From: Pomphorhynchus laevis
Lineage: Eukaryota; Acanthocephala; Palaeacanthocephala; Echinorhynchida; Pomphorhynchidae
DNA: 64,000 bases
Reading direction: 5' to 3'
Assembly (NCBI GenBank): GCA_012934845.2
Contig: WNNJ02001259.1
Coordinates: forward strand, 1 to 64,000
Both the position numbers and the translations under genes were made by a program. How positions within the stretch are numbered: the stretch's first letter is position 1; each line of letters starts with the position of its first letter. Below the pieces are notes generated by a model. It was not told where the DNA came from. It searched no databases and was given only the letters and a program-made list of their open reading frames with translations. This document shows positions 12,805 to 40,962 of the stretch, piece by piece.

Positions 12805-13062
12805 AAATATGTGGATGTGTGGTCGAAGCGACGAAGACGAAAGAGCACTCGAACTGCAGATTTGATTATTCGTTGTAGGGGTAGGATGATGGATTTTGGA
12901 GAATTGGCGAAAAGACTAAGGCAGTAACCGATTTTAGGGAAAAGAAGCGATGAAAGAAGAGACATACAAGAACAGCAGTCGATAAGGGAGCGGATACGGC
13001 GGATGTCACGGAGAATTAAGTTGGACGAGCAGACCTTGTCACGGACGAAGGTTTAAGGGAAA
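12805..13062 (-). mobile_element. CR1/L2-type LINE fragment inside the PLE tail
   Basis: Read on the minus strand the piece encodes RDIRRIRSLIDC and, further on, LQRIIKSAVRVLFRLRRFDH. It is homologous to the LINE 3' end at 11.14-11.4 kb (RDIRSVRR, then LQRILHTAARVIFRLRKYDH). Its base composition is clearly less A+T-rich than its surroundings. It is flanked on both sides by PLE-tail-like A+T-rich sequence, so it inserted into, or was captured by, a PLE tail. It is heavily truncated. Confidence 0.75.
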
Positions 13063-13635
13063 GTTGATAATAAAAATTAATTAAAAAAAGAATAATAATT
13101 AATTAATTAATTATTAAAATTAAATTAATTTTAATATTTAATTATTAAATTTTGATTTAGCATTACTATGTTTTGTTTATTTTATAATTATATTAAATAC
13201 GTAGACTCAGTTAGCTGATTTGATTATATCATACAATCATATTATATGATAATATGATTATCATATAAACAAAACATAATAATGCTAAATCTAAATTTAA
13301 AAATTAAATAAAATAATTGTTATAATAATTATTTAATTATTATAATTAAATAATTATAATAATAAAGTTAAAATAATAAATGAAATTAAAAATAAAAGTC
13401 AATTTTTATTAATTGACTAATCCAACTAATAATGTTAAATAACTAATTAATGTTAAATTCTGTAAGTTCATACTTACAGAAATAAATTAAATTTTGAAGT
13501 AAATATTTTATTAAAATAATAAAATATATCAAATATAAAAAATAATAAGTAATTATTTTATTTAAAATAATTTATTTTAAATAATTTATTTTAAATAAAT
13601 ACATTGGGCTAAATTCTGTAAGTTTATACAAATAA
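13063..13635. other. A+T-rich spacer with a dispersed motif
   Basis: The only recognisable element is ATACGTAGACTCAGTTAGCT at about 13,197-13,216, also found near 425, 32,690 and 63,297. It seems to mark one end of a PLE-tail-like repeat. Otherwise this is A/T simple sequence. Confidence 0.4.
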
Positions 13636-14012
13636 TTAGTAAAAATAGATATATTTTTTATATAAAATATATAAAAGCATAATATCGGCACATCTTTGGA
13701 TATCGTTAAGACATGATCGCGGTGACAAAATCGAAATTGGTTAAGCCTAATTTTTGATTAAATTTTGATTAATTCAAAATTTTTAGTAAAAATATATATT
13801 TTTTATATAAAATATATAAAAGCATAATATCGGCACATCTTTGGATATCGTTAAGACATGATCGCGGTGACAAAATTCGATCAATTGGTTAAGCCTAATT
13901 TTTGATTAAATTTTGATTAATTCAAAATTTTTAGTAAAAATATATATTTTTTATATAAAATATATAAAAGAATAATATCAGAACATCTTTGGATATCGTT
14001 ACGACATGGTTA
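13636..14012. repeat. tandem repeat, about 2.5 units of 147-148 bp
   Basis: Units begin with AGTAAAAATATATATTTTTT at about 13,638, 13,785 and 13,933. Each contains CGGCACATCTTTGGATATCG or a close variant, then GACATGATCGCGGTGAC in the first two units. The third is cut off after the GATATCGTTACGACATGG region. Units are nearly identical, suggesting recent expansion. Confidence 0.85.
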
Positions 14013-15900
14013 ACAGTCAAGGTTAATGAAAATAAAATCGAATTTTAAAAAGAAAAATGTCAAGCTAATTTTTAAAGTTTCACAAATTAAAATTCAATTG
14101 TTGACAAGCTTTAACTCTACGTGAACGGTAAAATAAGGCTATAAATGCCATCAAAAAGCAATTAGTACTTTGTTAATAAGCATAACCGAATATAGAAAGC
14201 GACTGGAATGCCGCTTGATTTTCCCACCATTTTTCTATTTATCATCAGCAGCCATAGACAATTAAAAATATCAACAATTGATGACATGTCAAACACTATT
14301 TACCTGCTTTTCGAAATACTTGTTTCATTTCGCAGTCAATTTTGTTTTACTTTATAACAACTTTGACTGTTGTTGCCTTCAATCCGCAATAGTGTAGTTT
14401 TATGAGAAGCCGATTTCCCGATTTTTGTCTGAAAAAGAACCTAGTGCAAAACACTAGAAATCTTAAATATCAACGACGGTGCAAAAAACGTAGCACTCAC
14501 TTTCAAGGTAGAAAAAGAGATCAAAAACGACAACAAAATGTAGGTGACTTTGTTTATATCAAAATGCGCTTATTTTCTGTCAGGCGTGTCAAATACGTTT
14601 GGCGTTTATCCGAGATTTAGGGATTTTAATATCGATTGACAAATGACACATTACGGATGCCATAAAATTTTTTGTGGTCATTCGTTTGCATAAACTACAT
14701 TTTTTAAATATCACACCTTTCAACTGATTGCGTAAACACGTAAATAACATGATTTAATTATATTCAATTTAATGTCACGTGGCAACGCTTGAGTGAGTGC
14801 ATAGACGATCCTGATATAGGCAATTCATAAACTGATCAATATTTTAATAATTAATAATTCCAAATGATTTAGAAATTCTAAACATTCACAAAAATTTCCA
14901 ATTCACTTAATTACTGGAAATTTTAATTCCTCCTCACAAAATCATTCGAATATTTTTATTTTGCCAACTTTTTTTAAAAATTTGTTGAATCTTTTGAATC
15001 ATTTTACGTTTTAATTTACCTGAAAGAATTGTGAATGTATATGACAAAATCATTTAGAGGATTTTGTTATTCGTGCGGAAAAAGAACCAGTCGTTTTAAG
15101 TTTGAATTGAGTTTTAATTTGTGAATCTACCTATTTATGTTTGAATTTACCCTAGATAATTGTGAATTTGTGAATCTAAATTAAAATTTATTAAAATTAA
15201 TTATAAAATAATAATTTTAATTAATTTAATTAATTATATCCCTCATTTCAATAAATAGACAAATATATTTTATCTGATAGATAAATATAAGCCAATTAAA
15301 TATAATAACGATATCACTATATTACATTAGGAAGCAGAAAATATACAAGCTGCTGCTAGGGTTATATTGACATTTTAGTCGTTGTTTGGGTCCCCAAATC
15401 AAAAATAATCTAGGTACCCTATCTCACTAACAGAATACCGGCATAATACTGTCTACTCGAGGTAGAATCCTATACAACAAGCTGTGCTTGCAGCACTTTA
15501 TGATAAAAAACGTTCCCCAGGAAATCAGCCACCTTAGCAGTATACTTTTCTTAACAGCAACGGCTAAATTTCAAGCTCATCACGAATAGCCGAGTATTGA
15601 TTATTAATCTCTGGTATGAAGCGAATAAAACTGGCCTTTTGTATTCGAGATTCTTTCTTTTGGTCGTTATCCAAAGATAATTACCAAACGATGGAAGTTC
15701 AGAAAACGCAATCTGAGTTATACAAATTAAGTATGACGGATTCACGCAACTAGTGCAATTATACTTGAGGTCACTGAGCAAATCTGTCTATCAAAATCCT
15801 TTTGTCTCTATATACTTTCATTTGTACACTGAGTAATTAAACTCCATAGTTAGACGATAACCTCCTCTCGAACATACTGTGGCTTCAAGTTTATATATAT
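14013..15900. other. no gene recognised; possible 5' regulatory or untranslated sequence
   Basis: The interval 14,100-14,640 is somewhat less A+T-rich. It carries a 72-codon open frame (14,402-14,620) rich in Lys and Arg, with an ATG start but no recognisable family. Being upstream of the Meis gene on the same strand, it could be a 5' untranslated exon or a promoter region, but nothing in the sequence proves this. The rest is featureless. Confidence 0.3.
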
Positions 15901-15901
15901 T

Positions 15902-16211
15902 CGTATAAAAAACTTTGAGAGATAATATACAAATTAAATAATTCTTGATGGTGTTCTCACGTGCCACCTAAATTTGGATCAAAATTTTATTATATATTAT
16001 AAACGTTTTTTATATTATAATATAAACAAAGTTATGTTATATCTTACATTATATAAATGACTATAAAAAGATAAAGTTTATTAGATTGTAAATTAGGTGA
16101 AGAGACGGTTATTTATTACAATTTTGATCCAATATTTAGGTGGCACGTGGGCACACAATTATCAAGGATTATTCAATTGTGTATATTATCTCTCAAAATA
16201 AAAAACGTATA
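15902..16211. mobile_element. inverted-repeat (MITE-like) element
   Basis: The left terminus CGTATAAAAAACTTTGAGAG and the inner word CACGTGCCACCTAAATTTGG are mirrored at the right end by CCAATATTTAGGTGGCACGT and ATTATCTCTCAAAATAAAAA. The arms are about 85-90 bases long with about 130 bases of unique A+T-rich centre. No coding capacity is seen. A third arm, directly repeated, follows at 16,207-16,292 and belongs to a truncated second copy abutting the first. Confidence 0.8.
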
Positions 16212-16295
16212 AAAAGCTTTGAGAGATAATATACAAATTAGATAATTCTTGATGGTGTGCCCACGTGCCACCTAAATTTGGATCAAAATTGTAAA
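16207..16295. mobile_element. solo left arm of the same inverted-repeat element
   Basis: CGTATAAAAAGCTTTGAGAG to CCACCTAAATTTGGATCAAA is over 90 percent identical by eye to the left arm of the 15.9-kb element. No matching right arm follows, so this second, tandem copy is truncated. Confidence 0.7.
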
Positions 16296-16299
16296 ATAA

Positions 16300-17690
16300 A
16301 TAATTGTCTAGTTACATTATCTATGATAATGTAAATAATAGATAATATGTAAATAATATGATAATAGATAATGTAAATTATCTATTACATAGATAATTTA
16401 CATTATCTATGTTTATTTACATTCTAATGACAATTGGAGACACCTATTTTTAGACACATATTGTTTATTATTTTCAATGTTAAAAAAATATAAACTGATT
16501 AAAAATGATTCTTCTAAAAGCTAACTAATAATATATATAATATTATTTTCGTGTTAATTTCTGTTTCTAGCGAAATATCAAAATAATTTTCGTTATAAAA
16601 TTAAATATATTTATAATATTTTTGACAATTGGAGACTGTAAATTTTAACAATAAATTTTATGTCATTTCTCTTTTAATTTTAATCAATCGATACATCCAA
16701 TACATTCTGTCACTGAACGTAACAGACGCCCAAAACACCCTTCAATTTTAGTTTATTGCAATGTGGAATCAAAAGAATAAAAGTTTGTTCAAAAATCAAA
16801 AATCAATAGTGAAATGTAGATTGAACTAAATGCTTTCCAGAGCCTTTTATTTTCATTAACATCATAAGCTTTTAGGATCAACAGTGGCAATATGTTCATC
16901 TTATCCATTAAATTCAGTTCTAGCTGGACTCATTAGTCTAAAAGCGTTATATTCACACATTGATGACACCATCATAGTCATTTGTATACGATCATATCTA
17001 TCAAGAATGCTTATAAAAATGTCATGGAAAAGTAATGAGGTAAACATGGCCTACATATTGTATCTGTTATATCTTAGATAGACACTACTGAGTAGCGAAG
17101 GATACCGACATGTTCGTCACTTATTGCACACAAGACGAAAGCCATTGACACGATTTATGATAATACTGTGGTGCATCACATTAAAAAGATTATTTGGTAT
17201 ATATATGCGAGGAACATTGTCAACATCTTAATGTATTGATGATTACCTACAAGATGAAAAACAGATACGATTTGACAGACACAGTGTTTGTTGGTTACTG
17301 CCAATTAATTGTCTCAACTTAAACGTCGAGCTACAACATTTACGTTATCTTGGTTCTGGATCAGATTTAGAAGGAATTCTTTGACATAGTCAAATTGCTT
17401 TCTAATCGTCCTTTAAATGACGGGCATAACAAAATGGAGTGTTGCAACTAAAATATCGGAGTGATATTTAAAAAATAAGCCGAAACTACAATCGCATTAG
17501 AATTCATACCGAAGTTTAGAATCACAAAACGATGGGAAATATTAAAATAGTTAATTTGCTTATTCGCCGAAACTTCTGAACTTAAAATTAGCATAAAATA
17601 CAAAAAAGTATATTCGCATTTTAAGAATTTAATTGAAACATTTTCTGCATAATATAACTTATTCAAAATAATAATTTGAAGTTAATTTGA
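16300..17690. other. no gene recognised
   Basis: A+T-rich sequence with inverted TAGATAATGTAA-type simple repeats near 16,310-16,430. Small frames at 16,884-17,081 (+) and 17,448-17,666 (-) lack any family resemblance. Confidence 0.4.
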
Positions 17691-17694
17691 ATTT

Positions 17695-18046
17695 AATATA
17701 GACAGGATACCTTTGTTCAACATACTACATATTTCAGGTAATTAGCTTAATCGCGTAATGTGGTAAACGTTTTGACCACGTTCTCATCCACGTCCGAGGA
17801 TATGGATTAAATCTATAATATAGACAGGATACCTTTGTTCAACGTACTACGTATTTCAGGTAATTAGCTTGGTCGTGTAGTGTGGTGAACGTTTTGACCA
17901 CATCATCTTCCACGTCTGAGGATGTGGATTAAATCTATAATATAGACAGGATACCTTTGTTCAACTTACTACGTATTTCAGGTAATTAGCTTGGTCGTGT
18001 AGTGTGGTGAACGTTTTGACCACATCATTATCCACGTCTGAGGATT
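17695..18046. repeat. tandem repeat, 3 units of 122 bp
   Basis: The word GACAGGATACCTTTGTTCAA starts at 17,701, 17,823 and 17,945. Each unit continues through TTTCAGGTAATTAGCTT and AACGTTTTGACCAC to CACGTC(C/T)GAGGAT. Units two and three are closer to each other than to unit one. The repeat is less A+T-rich than the flanks. It lies 1.7 kb upstream of the first recognised Meis exon. Confidence 0.9.
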
Positions 18047-18538
18047 AGATGAGCTGACGAATTTTCATTTAGTTTGAATCTCAGAGTAAAGCACGTGTGA
18101 ATTTCCGTTATTTATAAAAATTGACTTTAAAAATATAGAATTGTTAAAATTTGAAATTTCTTTTGATTATAGGATTTATGAAAAAAATTAATTAATAAAA
18201 ATTGTATTTTCAATTCAACATTTCATTTATGCCATGATTAATGACTAGGCATGAATATAAATATTTTTATTTGGATATTTAGATAATAAGCTGCCAAATA
18301 ACTTTACCTCGTATAAAACCCGTCCATGTTATCAAAATATAGAAATTGTCCAATTTTTTATTAATATTTATGCTTGCACCTTGACAACGTAGTTGAATAT
18401 TTAAAAAAAGTAAATGGACTTTATTTAATATCCAAATTGCTTTTAAATTTCGGTATTGAAAATTTAAATTGTAATAAACTCTCTCGTTCGAGCGTTTTGT
18501 TCTTAAAGACTTTTGAATGGAATTTTATTTGAATGGAA

Positions 18539-18853
18539 TCAAACTTGCGTTTCATTCTGTAAATTTTGCGATTGTTGATTACGTGGTAACTGCCGGTCGA
18601 TTAAAATCAGATCCGAATTACACGTAAAAACACCAGATGATGAAAATGTCGTAAATTTGTCTTCTTGCTCAGCTGCTAATAGAAGAAAAGTCGTCAATTT
18701 ATTTTTTATGTAGGTAAATGCAACTGTAACACGCACACGCCGTATTATAATTTCTCCTTCAATAAAAACAATGTCGTTCGACAATTTTTCGCTAAGGCAT
18801 TGCTCTTTCGTTTTTATTAAAGTACTGGGGTGACAAAATACCTCGATGAACAT
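18539..18853 (-). CDS. unidentified small open frame, possible host exon or pseudogene
   Basis: An ATG-initiated frame of 104 codons starts MFIEVFCHPSTLIKT and ends NQQSQNLQNETQV. Its base composition is clearly less A+T-rich than its neighbours, and codon use looks non-random. The region directly upstream on the same strand (about 18,800-18,900) reads well in a different frame (VVENQPEIDVHRGILSPQYF), so this may be a broken gene or misjoined exons. The plus strand over 18,846-19,052 also has a 68-codon open frame. I recognise no family. It may equally be an exon of an unseen gene, or chance. Confidence 0.25.
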   Translation of the reverse strand: MFIEVFCHPSTLIKTKEQCLSEKLSNDIVFIEGEIIIRRVRVTVAFTYIKNKLTTFLLLAAEQEDKFTTFSSSGVFTCNSDLILIDRQLPRNQQSQNLQNETQV

Positions 18854-18856
18854 CAA

Positions 18857-19735
18857 TCTCGGGTTGGTTTTCCACCACTATCCTAACCAGAATAAATTAC
18901 CGATAGAATCATCGAAAATATACGCTTCAGTGAAAGGACATGTCATAACTTTGACGTTGGTAGACAGAATACGAGATTTTGTTTTTGAAATGAAAAGCAG
19001 TGAAGGAGCGCTTTTTCTTTATCAATTTTGTATTTGTTTGAGACTTTATTGAAGCTTTATTATCTCGGAATTTGCATTGTTTCTTGATTAAAAAGATCGA
19101 GAGAAAGCAATTGCGTTTGCTGCCGAAATATGTTACTGCAAAAATAATAGAACTGCATTGTGTTTTGATGACAGTATATATCTAGATTTCATCTCGATAT
19201 TAGGCCAATCAATCTTGATGAGAGATTTGATTGGTCGAGACAGTAAGATGATTATTACGAGACATGCACTCTCATTCTCTTCAGCAGTTAGAGAGCACAA
19301 CCTATATTTTCGCCGAACACAGCTCTATCTCTATCTATACTGCCCTTCTTTCTTCTAATCTTCTTTTTGTATACAGGAAGATATGTTGATTTAGATTGTG
19401 ATAAAATTGTTACAAAATAGACGTGCGTGTAATATATCTTAACTCTGTGATATAGAGCCACTCTGTTAATAAAAAACATGTTGCAACAGGCGTGCTATAG
19501 ATAATTTTTGAATGACAATCTAAGTTGACATTCTCAATATAATGATGGATTCACAGCTGCAGGTTTTTTGAAGTTTTACGAATATTTAAAGTTGTCGTAC
19601 ATTGTCAGCAAAAATCCATGTTTTATAAATGAACGATTTCAACAGTTTGACATTTATAGGCATATTAATTTTTTAAAGAGTGAAATTTCATTTTACAATT
19701 AGAAATTGATTATTTGCAGATCAAATATTTGGTTG
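18857..19735. other. region just upstream of the first recognised Meis exon
   Basis: No confident gene. Several short frames exist on both strands without family resemblance. A splice-acceptor-like TTTGCAG ends at 19,719 and a weaker GACAG at 19,739. The second fits the frame of the downstream Meis exon, since a stop codon in that frame (19,734-19,736) lies just before it. Confidence 0.35.
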
Positions 19736-19760
19736 ACAGCAAATTATAGAAGAAACAAAA

Positions 19761-36502
<16,742 letters not shown>

Positions 36503-36680
36503 TTGTTTTGAATATTTTCCGTAAATCTTCCCGTTTCCTGTACAGTTTAGGCATTCCTTTCCGTATAATTTCTCTTAATCGTGTAAACCTGCACATAGAT
36601 CTGTTTTTGGGAACTCGTTGAGAGAAAGTTTGTTTGTATTTTTTGTACATTTTGTGGTAGGTCGTGTTTGTTCATTTTCG

Positions 36681-36686
36681 AATAAA
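36681..36686 (+). terminator. polyadenylation signal of the Meis gene
   Basis: AATAAA lies 179 bases after the stop codon, the first canonical hexamer downstream, and is followed by T-rich sequence. Cleavage is expected some 15-30 bases later. Confidence 0.55.
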
Positions 36687-36934
36687 CCTGACATTTTTTG
36701 AAATTTATGCAATCGGCATTTATACAATTTTGGAGTCATAATCTAAACTAGAATTCTAGATTTAGAAATACTAAATTTTATTCACAAGCTAAATTTTAGT
36801 CACAAGTCAATTCTAAGTTTATTTTTTAAAAATTTAAGTTTTTACTTACGATATGAATTAATTAAAATTTAAATAAATTCAGACTTGACTGAAACAACTA
36901 CAATTATGATATTTTTATTTAAAATAGAAAAATG

Positions 36935-37590
36935 TAAAGATGACATTATATCGTAAAGATGTATTAAATCGTAAAGATGTATTAAATCGTAAAGATGACA
37001 TTATATCGTAAAGATGACATTACGTCATTATATCGTAAAGATGACATATTTAAATTTACAAGAAACATATTTTTGCATGAGCATTCATGCATACCATATA
37101 ATATAAAATATAATACATTAAATAATGAAATTTTAAGAATTGCAACAATATTTAATGATATTGGCTTTATTCAAAATCATTTAAATAATTTAATAGATAC
37201 ATATTTTAAACTAGGTTACTATAAAAATAACATCAAGCAGAAAATAGTAAAATATATAAATCAACACAATAATATAAAGAATAAATTTAAACTCTTAAGT
37301 GGCAAATTTTTATGGATGGATAATAAATAATATACTTTGCATTAGAATAAGATACTAGATAGTTTTATCAGAGGAAATACATCATTAGCATGTATTTGGC
37401 CCCGCTGCTATGTTGGGTAGAGGAGTTAGGGGCCGAAACCTGATAGCATGGCAGTTCCTCCTGATGACCTCTAATTCATTTTTTTTGTAATTTATTAAAT
37501 TACAAAAAAAAATATTTTTTTTGTAATCAAAATAAAATAAAAAAAATAAATAAGCTATTTAAATTTTAAATAAAATCAATTTTCCTCTGT
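36935..37590 (+). mobile_element. PLE 3' part (5'-truncated) just downstream of the Meis gene
   Basis: The element starts with about five short repeats of TATCGTAAAGATGACAT and variants (36,937-37,045), which are reiterations of the codons for YRKDDI. It then runs without interruption through FKFTRNIFLHEHSCIPYNIK to the protein end SGKFLWMDNK (stop 37,328-37,330). The conserved 3' box (37,370-37,470) has GGCCCC/GGGGCC pairing and one change in the CATAGCAG block (CATGGCAG). The tail joins an A+T-rich run. Near-identity with the 44-46 kb copy suggests recent insertion. Confidence 0.85.
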
Positions 37591-37750
37591 CAGAAATACT
37601 GATACGACATTAATAATTTTTTGATTATTTTCATGCAAGTTTGATGGATTTTATTTCTATTTCTTATAACGGATATGTAAGTAATAATCAACGAAATAAT
37701 TTGAGTTTGATTACTAATTTTGTTAACATTTTGCTAAAAAGGAGTTTTTT
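37591..37750. other. A+T-rich spacer
   Basis: Short unique sequence between a PLE tail and the 3' end of the minus-strand LINE; no gene. Confidence 0.4.
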
Positions 37751-37999
37751 AATAGCCTTAACTATTAAGGCTATTATAAAACTCATTATCGTGCAAATAA
37801 ATAGAGGCAACAGATAGGTATTATAATTATTCCGACTAATTATAAACAAGAAATTATTATAAAGGAATTTTAAAGGAAAGTTTTGATGTAACAAATGAAG
37901 ACAGACTGTGTGCTTACAACCTTACAAAAGAGAAATATATTGAAAACAATAGGCACTCGTTTAGAAGCATTGAATGCAGTTGCTTTTTGAAAAATGGAA

Positions 38000-38362
38000 G
38001 TGAGGATGATGATCGCAGATGATCCAGTAGGGAATTCCAAAGAAGAGGCGTAGCGATATGTAGATATCGACGGCCGTAGTTGGTTGAGTGAAGATGTACG
38101 TAAAGCAGAGAAGCACGTGAACGTAGATTAGTAGAAAGATATCGAAATTCACTTAGGGCTGACAGGTAGAGATAAGGAGAATTACAATGGAGAAGGCGAT
38201 AAGTTAAACGAAGCAGACGGCCGCAGTTAGTTGAGTGAATAGGTACGTGTAGTAGAAGAGAATCACAGAAACGTAGCTAAATAGAAAGAGAGTGAGATTC
38301 ACTTAAAGTTGGCAGATAGAGATAAGAAGGATAATTACAATGGAGAAGGCGATAAGTTAGAC
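38000..38362 (-). repeat. internal duplication in the LINE ORF2 end, unit about 150 bp
   Basis: ACGGCCGTAGTTGGTTGAGT (38,067) and ACGGCCGCAGTTAGTTGAGT (38,218) start two diverged units. Each includes ATTACAATGGAGAAGGCGAT near its end. The homologous region at 31.9-32.3 kb is also duplicated, with a longer unit. Confidence 0.7.
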
Positions 38363-40799
38363 AATGCAGACGAAAACGAAGCTGAATAGGTTTAATGGAT
38401 GACTCTAAAAAAGGACGAGAAGGCTAATACAGTAATTACTAAGCGGGAAAAGAAGGGAGGAAATAAGAGATTAACATGAACTAAAATCTAGATAATTTCT
38501 GACGAGACGAATATCACAGAGAAGAATATTTAAAGATCTAGTTTTATCACGAATTAAGTGATCGAGATGAAGATTATTGTCGAAGTGAATACCTAGAAAT
38601 ACTCTTTTATCTACAGCAGGAAAATTGGTGTCCGAAGCTACAGAGAAGGAGGATATAGAGAAACGTAGGAGGGTAAAATCTATTGCACATTAGATTTGGT
38701 AGGATTGAGAGACATGCGGAAAGAAATTAGATGTTCTGATATAGCATTAAAACATTTAGACGCGGATATGAAAAGTTGGTATAGGGAATTAAGAGATGAG
38801 TGAGAATAAAGAAGTATATCATCAGCGTACTGCATTACTCTTAAGTAGAATTTATTACTGATGAAACAGAAATCTCCATGATTAAGCGTAAAGAGAAAAG
38901 GGTTAAGTATCGAACTTTGAGGTAAACCACGAGAGAAAGAAGATAGAGGAGAAAACATTGAATTAGAATGGACGGGAAATGATCGATAGGAAAGGTACAA
39001 AGAGATCTAAGCAACGGTATACGAAGAGAAGTTATAATGATAGCGAAGACGAGTAAGAAGGATTTTGTGATTGTCAAAATCCATATACTACAAAATCCTT
39101 CGTCACGAGCGGAGAGCAGATCAGAAAATACTCTGACATTTTGGTTCGGTGAAATGATTGGAGCGAAAGGCAGATTGAAAAGAAGGGTAGAGCTGCGATG
39201 AAGAGAGATACCTGCTGATTTGTTCTAAGACAAGGTGCTTAATAAATTCTACAAGTTTAGAATTTATATTAAGTGATGAGATTAAGGAAGATATGGGCCA
39301 ATATAGGTCTTTTTAAGTAAGAGATGAACAATGACCACTTTCCAAAGAACAGAAAATATTCCATTCCTGATTGACGAGTTAAAGAGGTTGGTAAAGAATG
39401 GTGTGAAGTCTGTGGACAACAATTTGATAATTCGAGTAGGGATTGGATCGACAGGTAAGGACTTAAATGCTGACGAAATAAGAAGGCAAGATACATCATC
39501 TTCAGATACCGCAAGTGGGTAAAAGAGCTCATGGATACGAATACACAGGTTACAAGAAGTTTATGGAAGGACGATGATCAAATCGATACGATATTGTTTT
39601 TGAAGTTAGGTAATTGGTAATTGAGAAGGATCAAGAGTTGAGATGACAGGAACGAGAAAGTAGAGAATTGGTAGTTTTCCATTTAGTTCGAGAGTTATTA
39701 GCGAAAGACCGTTTGTTTCGCCAAAAAATATGTGTCTTAGAACGCAGATGTTGCCTATGCGAACGACGAATAGCAAATAATTGGTTACGATAAACCGAGG
39801 AGTCAAGTGCTGAGGATAGTCTGAGATAACGATGATAAGTTCTGAAAGAGCTACACAAGAGCATGAAAGTGACGTGATTGAGCAAAAGTTTTAAGGGAAA
39901 GAATTTCATCGAGGATAGAGCAAAAGATATTATTATAGAGGGTACATAAGGTAGATAGAAGAAGGATATATTAATTGAGAGCGGTTTATATGACAGCGAA
40001 GAAGGGAACAATCGAAGAATTTCCAAGAACGACACGAGATAATTTTTGCAGGAACATTGATTCTTAACAAAGGGATAGAACAGGTAATACGGAAGTGGTC
40101 AGATAGAGCAGGATCAGATATATACAATGAAGAAGACGGCAAGACGCGAAGGTAGGGCAACAATATCAAGGTTACCGCCAAGAATATGGGTAGCAGAAGA
40201 ATAATGAGCAGACATTATTTGTAAAATCATGATCGTTAAATGTAGAAATCGTCTTTAGGGTATTGGATCCACAAGGACGGTCTAAGCGAACATTTATATC
40301 ACCTAGTACAACACAATGTAAACCGGAGAGGAAGATGAAAGAAAGTAAGTTTGACAGTTCACAGAATAAGAGTCTGACGAATGACATGATCCAGGTCAAT
40401 AGAATAAGTAGATATTGAGAAACAACGAGTCGGCTTTTAAACGGAACCCAAGTAGTTCGAAAGTAAGTGGAATAAATGGCAACAATAACGATTGCGACTA
40501 AGACCAATGTTGAGACAAAGCTATAAGACTGCCGTGGTTAATTGGTCTATTTGAACTGAAAGGTGATTGACGAGCCTTATCAACCACATAGAGATTTAAA
40601 GAACGGAGGCGTTTAAGAGAGTAATTATTCTGATCAACGTGCCAAGATTCGGTTAAACACAAAACATCAAAGATTTATGAAGGAAAATATCATATACTGA
40701 ATCAACCTTGTTACTAAGAGAGCGGATATTTAAGACGGCCTAATTTCCAGGAAGACTTGGGAAGCAGCGGGATCGTATCAATTAGAGGATACACTGGAT

Positions 40800-40962
40800 G
40801 ATTTACTTGAAGTTTTGCTAGAGGATTTACTGAAGGATTTACTGGTGGATTTACTGGAGGATTTGCTGGAGAATTTAATGAAGGATTTACTGAAGAGTTT
40901 ACTGCGGGATTTAGTGGAGGATTTAATGGAGGATTAACTGGAGGATTTAAAAGAGAATATAC
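40800..40962 (-). repeat. 12-bp minisatellite encoding Asn-Pro-Pro-Val repeats in the LINE
   Basis: On the plus strand it is a run of GGATTTACTGGA variants. On the minus strand, in one open frame, it reads NPPVNPPLNPPLNPAV and onward, about ten tetrapeptides of the form N-P/S-P/S-V/L/A. It lies between the RRM-like ORF1 core and the endonuclease. Confidence 0.8.

Noticed and set aside
37362-37475. Canonical hammerhead or HDV ribozyme in the PLE 3' box
   Set aside because: Core-like words are present, but in the observed order stems I and II cannot be closed properly for types I, II or III, and the P3/P4 helices of an HDV fold are missing. Kept only as a hypothesis of a related or new fold.
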